Positions 42,844 to 50,871 of a DNA stretch of 64,000 bases are shown here, in pieces. How positions within the stretch are numbered: position 1 is the stretch's first letter; the number at the start of each line of letters is the position of its first letter. Origin of the DNA: Streptomyces plumbidurans. GTDB lineage: Bacteria; Actinomycetota; Actinomycetes; Streptomycetales; Streptomycetaceae. Location: NCBI RefSeq assembly GCF_019857225.1, contig NZ_JAFJSY010000031.1, positions 1 to 64,000 of the forward strand, given 5' to 3'. The notes beneath the pieces are model-generated. The model was not told the DNA's origin and made no database searches. It saw only the letters and a program-made list of their open reading frames with translations. The position numbers were made by a program, and so were the translations under genes.

Positions 42844-42860
42844 TCTGATGACCGATCAGA
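42844..42860. promoter_or_regulatory. Palindrome TCTGAT-N5-ATCAGA
   Basis: A 17-bp inverted repeat in the divergent thiolase/MFS intergenic region, separate from the KstR-type site; possibly an operator for the MFS gene. Confidence 0.4.
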
Positions 42861-42964
42861 ATCCCATGACCGGGTCAAGAAATGATTAGAGACCCGAAGC
42901 AACGGAATAGTTGCCTGTGCATACGAGGTTTACCGAGCACTTATCTAACGGGAGGCCTCACGCA

Positions 42965-44698
42965 ATGACGCACACGACGAACGAACCGCCCACCAGGAGG
43001 ACGAGCGGGGCCGTCGTCCCGGTACTCGCCTTCGCGGGCATCGTTGTCGCGGTGATGCAGACCCTGCTCGTCCCGGTCATCAAGGACCTGCCGCAGCTGC
43101 TGGACACCGAACCCAGCAACGCCACCTGGGTCCTGACCTCGACCCTGCTCTCGGGCGCCGTCGCCACTCCGATCATGGGCCGGCTCGGCGACCTCTACGG
43201 CAAGCGGCGCATGCTGATCCTCAGCCTCGCCGTGATGGTGGTCGGCGCACTGATCAGCGCGTTCACCAGCGACCTGCTCACGATGATCGCGGGCCGCACC
43301 CTCCAGGGCTTCGCCATGGGCGCGATCCCGCTCGGCATCGGCCTGATGCGCGACATGCTGCCCCGCGAGAAGCTCGGCTCGGCCATGGCCCTGATGAGCT
43401 CCTCCATAGGCGTCGGCGGCGGGCTCGCCCTGCCGCTCGCGGCGCTCGTCGCCCAGCACGCCGACTGGCACGCCCTCTACTACGGCGCCGCGGGGCTCGG
43501 CGTCCTGTCGATCACCCTCACCCTCCTCGTCGTACCCGAGTCGCCAATGCGCGCGAAGGGCACCTTCGACGTGCTCGGCGCCGTCGGCCTGTCGGCCGGA
43601 CTGGTGCTGTTCCTGCTGCCGATCACCAAGGGCAGCGACTGGGGCTGGACCTCGGCCACCACGCTCGGCCTGTTCGGCGCCTCGGCCCTCGTGTTCTTCC
43701 TGTGGGGCGTGATGGAGCTGCGCAAGCAGGCCCCCCTGGTCGACCTGCGCACCACCGCCCGCCCGGCGGTCCTCTTCACCAACCTGGCCTCGATCATGGT
43801 CGGCGTCAGCTTCTACGTCGTCTCCCTCGTCCTTCCCCAGCTGCTGCAGCTCCCGAAGTCCACCGGCTACGGCCTCGGCCAGTCGATGGTCGTCGCCGGT
43901 CTGCTGGTCGCCCCGCTGGGCCTGACGATGATGTTCACGGCGCCGGTCTACGCCCGGCTGTCCGCCAAGTACGGCCCGAAGGTCACCCTGATCCTCGGCA
44001 TGCTGATCATCGGCATCGGGTACGGCGCCGGCCTCGGCCTGATGAGCGCGCCCTGGCAGAGCGCCCTCATCGCGGTGATCCTCGGCGCGGGCATCGGTCT
44101 CGCCTACTCCTCGCTGCCCGCCCTGATCGTCGGCGCGGTGCCCGCGTCGGAGACGGGCGCGGCGAACGGCCTGAACACGCTGATGCGTTCCATCGGTACG
44201 TCCGTGTCGAGCGCCGTCGTCGGCATGGTGCTGGCGAACACCGCGCAGAACGTGGGCGGCGTCGCGATCCCGACCATGCACGGGTTCCACGTGTCCTTCC
44301 TGATCGCCACCGCCGCGGTCGCCGTCGGCCTGCTGATGGCCCTGTTCCTGCCGAAGCCGAACCGCGCCCCGCAGCTGCGGATCAGCAGCGAGGAGGAGGC
44401 CGGTATCGCACGTGCCGAGGAGGTTCTACGGGGCTTCCGCGGGCGGGTGCTGGACGCCGAGGGTGCGCCTGTGGCCCGCGCCAAGGTGACGCTGATCGAC
44501 CGGCGGGGGCGCCAGGCCGGGGCCGCCGTCTCCGGGGAGGACGGCAGCTATGTCATCGCCGTGCCGGCGCAGGGGGCGTATGTGCTGGCCGCACGGGCTG
44601 CGGGGTATGGGCCGCTTGCTTCTGCTGCTACGCATCCTGGGGAGGAGCGGGCGGTGTCCGTGGATTTGGCGTTGCCCGGGGATGCGGTGACGGCGTAG
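42965..44698 (+). CDS. MFS exporter with C-terminal carboxypeptidase-regulatory-like domain
   Basis: 577 aa, ATG 42965 with GGGAGG 9 nt upstream. About 14 membrane segments (about 18-460), motif A GRLGDLYGKRRMLI and motif C-like IGVGGGLALPLAAL: an EmrB/DHA2-type exporter. The last 90 residues add a soluble Ig-like/CarboxypepD_reg domain: FRGRVLDAEGAPVARAKVTL, AVSGEDGSYVIAVPAQGAY, VLAARAAGYGP. This domain is usually extracellular in binding proteins; here, after an even number of spans, it would be cytoplasmic. Its purpose in a transporter is unclear. Confidence 0.9.
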   Translation: MTHTTNEPPTRRTSGAVVPVLAFAGIVVAVMQTLLVPVIKDLPQLLDTEPSNATWVLTSTLLSGAVATPIMGRLGDLYGKRRMLILSLAVMVVGALISAFTSDLLTMIAGRTLQGFAMGAIPLGIGLMRDMLPREKLGSAMALMSSSIGVGGGLALPLAALVAQHADWHALYYGAAGLGVLSITLTLLVVPESPMRAKGTFDVLGAVGLSAGLVLFLLPITKGSDWGWTSATTLGLFGASALVFFLWGVMELRKQAPLVDLRTTARPAVLFTNLASIMVGVSFYVVSLVLPQLLQLPKSTGYGLGQSMVVAGLLVAPLGLTMMFTAPVYARLSAKYGPKVTLILGMLIIGIGYGAGLGLMSAPWQSALIAVILGAGIGLAYSSLPALIVGAVPASETGAANGLNTLMRSIGTSVSSAVVGMVLANTAQNVGGVAIPTMHGFHVSFLIATAAVAVGLLMALFLPKPNRAPQLRISSEEEAGIARAEEVLRGFRGRVLDAEGAPVARAKVTLIDRRGRQAGAAVSGEDGSYVIAVPAQGAYVLAARAAGYGPLASAATHPGEERAVSVDLALPGDAVTA

Positions 44699-44745
44699 CG
44701 CCCAATGCGGTGCCGCGGTCCGTCGTTGGGCGGCTGCGGCATTGA

Positions 44746-44781
44746 TGTGGCTTGTCGCGCAGTTCCCCGCGCCCCTAAAAG
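44746..44781. repeat. Streptomyces intergenic repeat element
   Basis: The run containing GTCGCGCAGTTCCCCGCGCC followed by CCTAAAAG is a short sequence I recognise as recurring in intergenic regions of many Streptomyces genomes. It sits after the MFS gene and can pair locally (GCGCG/CGCGC). Confidence 0.6.
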
Positions 44782-44792
44782 CAAAAACCGTT

Positions 44793-44830
44793 GCCGCACC
44801 CCCCGTCGATGCTTCGGCCGGGGGTGCGGC
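44793..44830. terminator. Hairpin terminator after MFS gene
   Basis: 11-bp perfect stem GCCGCACCCCC / GGGGGTGCGGC around a 16-nt loop, between the MFS and methyltransferase genes. Confidence 0.65.
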
Positions 44831-44873
44831 AGCATGGGGCGGCTATGTGCACGTACGAACGGAAGGAACCCCC

Positions 44874-45542
44874 ATGCCCGCGGCCGCACCCAAGCCCGTG
44901 ATTCTGGCCGCGTTCGAGGCGGCGAAGGGGTTCATGCCTGTGGACGAGGGGCTGGCGCTGTATGCGGCGGCCGTGGAGGCGGGGGCGTTGGGGCTGCCTC
45001 TGCTGGAGGTGGGGACGTACTGCGGGCGGTCCACGATTCTGCTCGCCGACGCGGCGCGTGAGGCCGGGGTCATGGCGCTGACCGTCGACCACCACCGCGG
45101 CAGCGAGGAGCAGCAGCCCGGCTGGGACTACCACGACCCGGAGACGGTCGACCCCGAGATCGGCCTGATGGACACGCTGCCCACCTTCCGGCGGACCCTG
45201 CACCGGGCCGGTCTCGAGGAGCACGTGGTGGCGCTGGTCGGCCGTTCGCCGCAGGTGGCGTCGGTCTGGGGCTCGCCTCTCGGCCTGGTCTTCATCGACG
45301 GCGGGCACACCGACGAGCACGCGACCGCCGACTACGAGGGCTGGGCCCCGCACGTCGCCGAGGGCGGACTGCTGCTCATCCACGACGTCTTCCCGGACCC
45401 CGAGGACGAGTTCACCGGACAGGCCCCGTACCGCGTCTACCTCCGGGCCCTGCGGTCCGGGGCCTTCACGGAGGTTTCGGCGACCGGTTCGCTGCGCGTC
45501 CTGCGGCGGACGGGCGCGGGGACGTCGGCCACCGGGCGCTGA
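44874..45542 (+). CDS. Class I SAM-dependent methyltransferase (Methyltransf_24 type)
   Basis: 222 aa, ATG 44874 with AAGGA 6 nt upstream. SAM-site strand LLEVGTYCGRST (about 43-54), acidic end of strand 2 TVDHHRG, and LVFIDGGHTDEHA as strand 4, then LLIHDVFP. Substrate unknown. Members often methylate sugars or small metabolites; Asp/His in the DGGH and HDVF motifs may bind a metal. Confidence 0.85.
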   Translation: MPAAAPKPVILAAFEAAKGFMPVDEGLALYAAAVEAGALGLPLLEVGTYCGRSTILLADAAREAGVMALTVDHHRGSEEQQPGWDYHDPETVDPEIGLMDTLPTFRRTLHRAGLEEHVVALVGRSPQVASVWGSPLGLVFIDGGHTDEHATADYEGWAPHVAEGGLLLIHDVFPDPEDEFTGQAPYRVYLRALRSGAFTEVSATGSLRVLRRTGAGTSATGR

Positions 45543-45551
45543 CGCACTGCC

Positions 45552-45773
45552 TCATCCGCTCGCGGAGTCGTCGGCCTCCCAGCGGAGCAGGTCGCCCGGC
45601 TGGCACTTGAGCGCCTCGCAGAGTGCGGCGAGCGTCGTGAAGCGCACCGCCTTGGCGCGGCCGTTCTTGAGCACCGCCAGATTGGCGGGCGTGATCCCCA
45701 CGCGCTCCGCGAGCTCGCCCACGGACATCTTGCGCCGGGCCAGCATCACGTCGATGTCGACGGCGATCGGCAT
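45552..45773 (-). CDS. Small Cro/C1-type regulator (YozG-like)
   Basis: 73 aa; almost entirely a helix-turn-helix (LARRKMSVGELAERVGITPA, then NLAVLKNGRAKAVRFTTLAA) ending in CEALKCQPGDLLRWE, the YozG/YdaS-like signature that accompanies DUF2975 proteins. Its ATG shares one base with the DUF2975 stop (TGATG). It probably represses its own operon through the palindromes at 46276-46313. Confidence 0.92.
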   Translation of the reverse strand: MPIAVDIDVMLARRKMSVGELAERVGITPANLAVLKNGRAKAVRFTTLAALCEALKCQPGDLLRWEADDSASG

Positions 45774-46264
45774 CAGATCACCTCGTCCAGCTCGGCCCGC
45801 ATCCGCGTCGCCTCGACGTCGCGGGCGACGGCCTGGGCGAGCAGCATCCGCAGCACGAGCACGATCAGGGCGACCCCCAGGATGGCGAGGCCGATCCCGG
45901 CCATGATGACGGTGACGCCGGGATCCTCGCGCTGGCCCGGCGCGTTGACGCCCGTGACCGCGAACCACACCAGGGCGGCCGCCACGACCGCGCCGATCAC
46001 CCCGTCCACGTACCGGAAGGCCGCGTGGGAGAACACGGTTCCGCGACGCACCATCGCCACCAGCCGCCCCACGCAGACCACGGCGACCTGGACCGTCACC
46101 ATGCCCAGGATCGTGATCACGCGCATCGCGGTCAGCGGGAGCGTCCCGTCCTCCGGGTCGTTCCCGCTGATCAGCACCCACACCATCAATGCCTGAACGA
46201 GCACGGTGCCGACCAGCACCACACCGAGCACGGCGCGCAGCGCACGTACCGCCAGCTGCCCCAT
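45773..46264 (-). CDS. DUF2975 membrane protein
   Basis: 163 aa, ATG 46264 with GGAAGGA 6-7 nt upstream. Four membrane segments (about 8-30, 50-75, 90-112, 120-145), the DUF2975 layout. With the downstream Cro-like gene it forms the widespread DUF2975-YozG pair, presumed to be a membrane sensor that titrates or signals to the small regulator; ligand unknown. Confidence 0.88.
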   Translation of the reverse strand: MGQLAVRALRAVLGVVLVGTVLVQALMVWVLISGNDPEDGTLPLTAMRVITILGMVTVQVAVVCVGRLVAMVRRGTVFSHAAFRYVDGVIGAVVAAALVWFAVTGVNAPGQREDPGVTVIMAGIGLAILGVALIVLVLRMLLAQAVARDVEATRMRAELDEVI

Positions 46265-46275
46265 GAGCCATCCTT

Positions 46276-46313
46276 CCATCGATTCGCGATGGGAATCTAT
46301 CGATTTTCGATAG
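46276..46313. promoter_or_regulatory. Tandem 17-bp palindromic operators
   Basis: CCATCGATTCGCGATGG (46276-46292) and CTATCGATTTTCGATAG (46297-46313) are two aligned palindromes (C-Y-ATCGATT..CGAT-R-G) whose centres are 21 bp apart, just upstream of the DUF2975 gene. Confidence 0.7.
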
Positions 46314-46371
46314 GCGCCGCAAGGGGGTGGGACTGCCACGCGCTTCCTGAACGGCCGCTAGGGTTACAGCC

Positions 46372-47352
46372 GTGTCGTATGTAGGCCCGGATTTCGATCC
46401 TCCCCAGCCCCGCCGCCCCCGCCGCCGCCCTCTGACCGTCGCGGTCGCCGCGCTCGTGCCGGGTGCGCTGCTCGGGTGGCTCGTGTACGAAGCGGTCGGC
46501 GGGACGGGAGGTGGGGACGGCGCGGACAAGGCGACCGTGCAGACCTCGGCCACCTCGGCGTCGGGATCGTCGGGACCCAGCGCCGCCGGCTCCACCGCCA
46601 CCGACGACGGCAAGCGGCCGAGCGCGCCGGCCACGCACGCCTCCCCCACCTCCTCGGCGCCCGCCGCCACCGGCTCCCTCAAGGGCAAGGTCGTCGTCAT
46701 CGACCCGGGCCACAATCCGGGCAACTTCCGGCACACGGCCGAGATCAACCGCCAGGTGGACATCGGCACCAACCGCAAGGAGTGCGACACCACGGGCACG
46801 GCCACCAACGCGGGCTACCCAGAAGCCCAGTTCACGCTGGACGTCTCGCACCGGCTGAAGGCGCTGCTGGAGAAGCAGGGCGCCACGGTGAAGCTGACCC
46901 ACGACAACGGCTCCCCCGCCTGGGGCCCTTGTGTGACCGAACGGGCCGAGATCGGCAACAAGGCCCACGCCGACGCCGCGATCTCCATCCACGCGGACGG
47001 CTCCGCCGTCGGCAACCGCGGATTCCACGTCATCCTCCCGGGGTTCGTCGACGCGGGCGGCGCGGATACCCGCAAGATCGTCGGCCCCTCCGCCGATCTC
47101 GGCAACTACATCGCGGGCAAGTTCGTGCGCGTGACCGGCAGCGCACCGGCCAACTACATCGGCGACGGCTCCGGCATCGTCACGCGTAAGGACCTGGGCG
47201 GTCTCAATCTGTCAACAGTTCCCAAGGTCTTCATCGAGTGCGGCAACATGCGCGATAGCAAGGATGCGGCACTGCTCACCAGTAGCACCTGGCGACAGAA
47301 GGCCGCGCAAGGGATCTCTGATGGAATCGTGAGTTTCCTGCACGCTTCGTGA
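46372..47352 (+). CDS. N-acetylmuramoyl-L-alanine amidase (Amidase_3), anchored
   Basis: 326 aa. A basic N-terminus and one membrane anchor (about 21-43) lead to a Ser/Thr/Pro-rich linker and an Amidase_3 domain (about 105-326) with zinc ligands in VIDPGHNPG, the AEINRQ Glu and ISIHADG, and catalytic Glu in FIECGNMRD. It cleaves the amide between MurNAc and stem peptide. GTG 46372 is 7 nt after TAGGGT with no ribosome site, so the mRNA is probably leaderless. Confidence 0.93.
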   Translation: MSYVGPDFDPPQPRRPRRRPLTVAVAALVPGALLGWLVYEAVGGTGGGDGADKATVQTSATSASGSSGPSAAGSTATDDGKRPSAPATHASPTSSAPAATGSLKGKVVVIDPGHNPGNFRHTAEINRQVDIGTNRKECDTTGTATNAGYPEAQFTLDVSHRLKALLEKQGATVKLTHDNGSPAWGPCVTERAEIGNKAHADAAISIHADGSAVGNRGFHVILPGFVDAGGADTRKIVGPSADLGNYIAGKFVRVTGSAPANYIGDGSGIVTRKDLGGLNLSTVPKVFIECGNMRDSKDAALLTSSTWRQKAAQGISDGIVSFLHAS

Positions 47353-47434
47353 CAGGCGGGCGGATCCCGGCAGACACCCTGGTCGGGGGGCGATAGTGTC
47401 TACCGACGACGAGACGACCTACGAAGGACCTGAA

Positions 47435-48283
47435 GTGAATATCCGCTCCCTCACTCGAGGCGACGGCGTGGTGATCGGAGCAGCGGTGTTGCTGTTCATC
47501 GCGTCGTTCCTCGACATCTACTCCGTCGATGGGGCCCCTGACAGCGCCGAGCTCCCCAACTCCTGGGAAAGCGGTCCGGTTTTGATGGGCGTCGTCCTCG
47601 CAGGCATCATCGGCGCCGCGCTCGTCGTTGTGTCCCACGGCCTGCCGCAGGTCCCGAAGGTGGCCGGTCTCGACCTCGGCCAGTTCGGCACGGCGTTCAC
47701 CGTCTTCGCTGCCTGGGCCGCGCTCGGGAACATCTTCGACCCGCTCGGCGGCACGGACAACGTCGGCTCCGCTTCGGACAACGGCGTCAGCGCCGGCACC
47801 GGCCTGATTCTCGCGCTCATCGCGACCCTGGTCATGGCCGGAGCCGCGGTCGCCACCGCTCTCGTCCCCGCGCTCCGTGCGCCGCTCCTCCCCGCCCCCA
47901 AGCCCGCCGCCCCCCAGCCCTACGGCGCCCAGCCCCAGGGTGGTTACGGCTACCCGGGTGCGCAGCAGCCGCAGTACGGGGGTCAGCCGCAGCCGGGGCA
48001 GCCCTACGGTGCCCAGCCGCAGGCGGGCGCGCCTCAGCCCGGGCAGCCGCAGCCGGGGCAGCCTCAGCCGCAGGCGGCGGGTGGGGACTTCTCGCCGTTC
48101 TGGTTCGCGGTGCCCGTGCCGCGGCCGCTGTTCGCGGAGGACGGTTCGCCGACGCCGATCGCCGAACTGGCGCCCGGCACCTGGTACCTGGCCGTGGAGC
48201 AGCGCGGCCCGGGTCTGGTGGCGCAGACGCAGGACGGCCGTCGTGGCGTTCTGCAGGACACGTCCGGCATCCAACGCGGCTGA
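47435..48283 (+). CDS. Four-span membrane protein with Pro/Gln/Gly-rich tail (DUF5336-like)
   Basis: 282 aa from GTG 47435, chosen because AAGGA is 6 nt upstream and the conserved part begins VNIRSLTRGDGVVIGAAVLL; GTG 47396 would add 13 residues without a ribosome site. Four membrane segments (about 12-30, 50-70, 85-105, 120-145) are followed by a repeat region rich in PQPGQP/PYGAQPQ (about 150-215) and a small C-terminal soluble domain (FWFAVPVPRPLF to VLQDTSGIQ). Function unknown; the Pro/Gln tail suggests protein scaffolding at the membrane. Confidence 0.8.
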   Translation: MNIRSLTRGDGVVIGAAVLLFIASFLDIYSVDGAPDSAELPNSWESGPVLMGVVLAGIIGAALVVVSHGLPQVPKVAGLDLGQFGTAFTVFAAWAALGNIFDPLGGTDNVGSASDNGVSAGTGLILALIATLVMAGAAVATALVPALRAPLLPAPKPAAPQPYGAQPQGGYGYPGAQQPQYGGQPQPGQPYGAQPQAGAPQPGQPQPGQPQPQAAGGDFSPFWFAVPVPRPLFAEDGSPTPIAELAPGTWYLAVEQRGPGLVAQTQDGRRGVLQDTSGIQRG

Positions 48284-48305
48284 GTCCGCGCGCACGGCCT
48301 CACAC

Positions 48306-48336
48306 CGGCCCCTCGCCCTTCCGGGTGGGGGGGCCG
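48306..48336 (+). terminator. Hairpin terminator
   Basis: CGGCCCC (48306-48312) pairs with GGGGCCG (48330-48336), extended by CCC/GGG inside, after the DUF5336-like gene. Confidence 0.6.
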
Positions 48337-48392
48337 TTGCCGTACAGTCGCAGCCCACCGGCAGGTAACTGACGACCCGTCAGGAGGCGTCG

Positions 48393-49403
48393 ATGCGACT
48401 CGGGCTCGCCCTCGGCTACTGGGGCCGCGGCCCCTCCGCGGACCACGTACCGCTCGCGCAGGAGGCCGAGCGGCTCGGGTACGACTCCGTGTGGACCGCG
48501 GAGTCCTGGGGTTCGGACGCCTTCACGCCGCTCACCTGGATCGCGGCGCGGACCTCAACGATCAAGCTGGGCACGGCCGTCGCGCAGATGGCGGCCCGGT
48601 CGCCGACCACCACCGCGATGCACGCGCTCACCCTCGACCATCTCTCCGGCGGGCGGATGATGCTCGGTCTGGGGCTGTCGGGACCGCAGGTGGTGGAGGG
48701 GTGGTACGGGCGGCCGTTCCCCAGGTCGCCGCTGACCGCGACGCGGGAGTACGTCGACGTCGTACGGCAGGTGTTGCGGCGGCAGGGGCCCGTCGAGGCG
48801 GAGGGGCGGTTCCACGCGCATCCGTATCGCGGCGAGGACGGGACGGGGCTCGGGAAGGCGCTCAAGTCCATCACGCATCCGCTGCGCCCCGATCTGCCCG
48901 TGCTGCTCGGTGCGGAGGGGCCGAAGAACGTCGCGCAGACGACGCGCATCGCCGACGGCTGGCTGCCGCTGTACTGGTCGCCGAGCCGTCCGGACGTGTA
49001 CGGCCCGGCACTCGAGCAGCTCCCGCCCGGTTTTCTCGTCGCCCCGATGGCGCGCGTCCAGGTCTGCGACGACCTGGCGGAGGGGCTGTTGCCGGTCAAG
49101 ACCATGCTCGGCTTCTACATCGGCGGCATGGGCCACGCGTCGCGCAACTTCCATGCCGACCTGATGGCGCGCATGGGGTACGAGGAGGAGGCGCGGCGTA
49201 TTCAGCGGCTGTTCCTGGAGGGCCGGCGCGAGGAGGCGGTGCTCGCGGTCCCGGATGCCTTCGCCGACGAGATCTCGTTGGTCGGGCCGCGTGAACGGAT
49301 CGCGGAGCGGCTGGAGTTGTGGCGCAAGGGCCCGGTGACGGATTTGCTCGCGCTGTCCCCGGACCGGCACTCGCTGCGGGTGCTGGCGGAGCTCAACTCG
49401 TAG
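48393..49403 (+). CDS. LLM-class F420-dependent oxidoreductase
   Basis: 336 aa, ATG 48393 with AGGAGG 5 nt upstream. Luciferase-like barrel with YDSVWTAESWGSDAFTPLTW, GTAVAQMAARSPTTTAMHAL and MMLGLGLSGPQVVEGWYG; the last is the F420/flavin-binding strand-helix of the LLM family. It resembles Rv3520c, an F420 enzyme linked to the mycobacterial cholesterol region, fitting the lipid genes around it, although no KstR-type site precedes it here. Substrate unknown. Confidence 0.88.
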   Translation: MRLGLALGYWGRGPSADHVPLAQEAERLGYDSVWTAESWGSDAFTPLTWIAARTSTIKLGTAVAQMAARSPTTTAMHALTLDHLSGGRMMLGLGLSGPQVVEGWYGRPFPRSPLTATREYVDVVRQVLRRQGPVEAEGRFHAHPYRGEDGTGLGKALKSITHPLRPDLPVLLGAEGPKNVAQTTRIADGWLPLYWSPSRPDVYGPALEQLPPGFLVAPMARVQVCDDLAEGLLPVKTMLGFYIGGMGHASRNFHADLMARMGYEEEARRIQRLFLEGRREEAVLAVPDAFADEISLVGPRERIAERLELWRKGPVTDLLALSPDRHSLRVLAELNS

Positions 49404-49428
49404 GGGCCGTCGGTCACGAAGGTTTCAC

Positions 49429-49749
49429 ATGCGCTTCGGCGGCAACCTGTTCGGCATGTCCCCTCGATATCGCAACGGTGCCAACCAGGCCGGAACGGTC
49501 ATCGCGATCGTTGCCGACGTCATGGCCCTCATCCTGGGCCTGTGGATTCTCATGTACCTGCTGGACGCGAACCGCGCGAACGACTTCGTGCAGTTCATCC
49601 ACAACGCGGCTCTGTGGCTGGCGGGTTGGTCGCACGACCTGTTCACGTTCGACGATGCGTGGGCGCGCGTGGTGGCCGGCTACGGCCTCGCGGCCGTGGT
49701 CTACCTCTTCGTCGGCCACGCCATCGCCAACCGCGTCCACCGCCACTGA
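49429..49749 (+). CDS. Small two-span membrane protein, unknown
   Basis: 106 aa, ATG 49429 with GAAGG upstream, 25 bp after the F420 gene. Two hydrophobic segments (about 22-44 and 80-100; VIAIVADVMALILGLWILMY and VAGYGLAAVVYLFVGHAI) flank an amphipathic extracellular or cytoplasmic middle with FVQFIHNAALWLAGW. No family recognised. Confidence 0.75.
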   Translation: MRFGGNLFGMSPRYRNGANQAGTVIAIVADVMALILGLWILMYLLDANRANDFVQFIHNAALWLAGWSHDLFTFDDAWARVVAGYGLAAVVYLFVGHAIANRVHRH

Positions 49750-49803
49750 CGCCGACGCCGACGTCGCTGAGGCCGTAGGCCCCGATCGCCGCGGGCCGAG
49801 GGC

Positions 49804-50871
49804 TCAGCAGCAGTCGGGGTCGAGTCCTCGCGGCAGGCTCTCTCCGCCGAACACCGTGCACGTCGCCTCGTGGCCGCCCAGGGCGGCGACCGCGAGGAGG
49901 AGCGAGCCGGCCGTCCAGGTGGTCAGTTCCCGGGGCCAGACGGCCTCGTCCTCGAAGACGTATCCCGTCCAGTACAGGCCGCTCTCCGCGTCCCGCAGGT
50001 GCTGGATCGCCTGGAGGATGTCCAGCGCGCGGTCGGACTCGCCCATCACCCAGAGCGTGAGGGCGAGTTCGGCCGATTCCCCGCCCGTGACCCACGGGTT
50101 CGGCACGACGCAGCGCACCCCGAGGCCGGGCACGACGAAGCGGTCCCAGCCTTCCTGGATACGGGACTTGGCCTCCGTGTCGGTCAGCGCGCCGCCCAGC
50201 ACCGGGTAGTACCAGTCCATCGAGTAGCGGTCCTTGTCGAGGAACCGCTCGGGGTGGCGGCGGATCGCGTGCCGCAGGGCGCCGAGGGCCAACTCCCAGT
50301 CGGGCTGCGGCTCTTCACGCTGCTCGGCGATGGCGAGCGCGCAGCGCAGCGCGTGGTGGACGGAGGAGGAGCCGGTCAGCAGCGCGTCGGTGGTGAAGCT
50401 GCCGTCGTCCTCGCCCTTCCAGCCGATCTCCCCGCCGGGCTGCTGGAGCCTGAGCACGTACTCGACCGCCGCGTACACCGACGGCCACATGCGGTCCAGG
50501 AACAGGTCGTCGCCGGTCGACAGATAGTGGTGCCACACGCCGACCGCGATGTAGGCGACGAAGTTCGTCTCCCGGCCGTGGTCGGTGACGTCCGCGAAGT
50601 CCCCGTCGGCGTAGGCCGCGTACCAGGAGCCGTCCTCGTTCTGGTGGCGGGCGAGCCATGCGTAGGCCCGCTCGGCCGCCTCGTGCTCGCCCGCGGCGTC
50701 CAGCGCCATGGCGGCCTCGGTGTGGTCCCAGGGGTCCAGGTGGTGGCCGCGGAACCACGGGATCGCCCCGTCCTCCCGCTGCACGGCGAGGATGCCCCCT
50801 ACGGTCGCGGCGGCCTGCCCGGCGGTGAGAACCCCGGGCAGGACGAGGTGTTCTGTCCGGGGAGTGGTCAC
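49804..50871 (-). CDS. Alpha/alpha-toroid protein, prenyltransferase-like
   Basis: 355 aa from GTG 50871 (GTGA overlap with the methyltransferase stop). Repeats typical of squalene-cyclase/prenyltransferase toroids are visible: ILAVQREDGAIPWFRGHHLD, AYAWLARHQNEDGSWYAAYA, EYVLRLQQPGGEIGW, with conserved QxxDGxW-like segments. No catalytic DXDD motif is apparent, so an enzymatic role is uncertain; a binding or carbohydrate-processing role (six-hairpin-like) is possible. It forms the end of a glycosyltransferase-methyltransferase operon. Confidence 0.75.
   Translation of the reverse strand: MTTPRTEHLVLPGVLTAGQAAATVGGILAVQREDGAIPWFRGHHLDPWDHTEAAMALDAAGEHEAAERAYAWLARHQNEDGSWYAAYADGDFADVTDHGRETNFVAYIAVGVWHHYLSTGDDLFLDRMWPSVYAAVEYVLRLQQPGGEIGWKGEDDGSFTTDALLTGSSSVHHALRCALAIAEQREEPQPDWELALGALRHAIRRHPERFLDKDRYSMDWYYPVLGGALTDTEAKSRIQEGWDRFVVPGLGVRCVVPNPWVTGGESAELALTLWVMGESDRALDILQAIQHLRDAESGLYWTGYVFEDEAVWPRELTTWTAGSLLLAVAALGGHEATCTVFGGESLPRGLDPDCC

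Noticed and set aside
48360..48392. KstR-type site before the F420-dependent oxidoreductase
   Set aside because: GTAACTGACGACC lacks the GTT half-site at the required spacing, despite the enzyme's link to steroid genes in mycobacteria.
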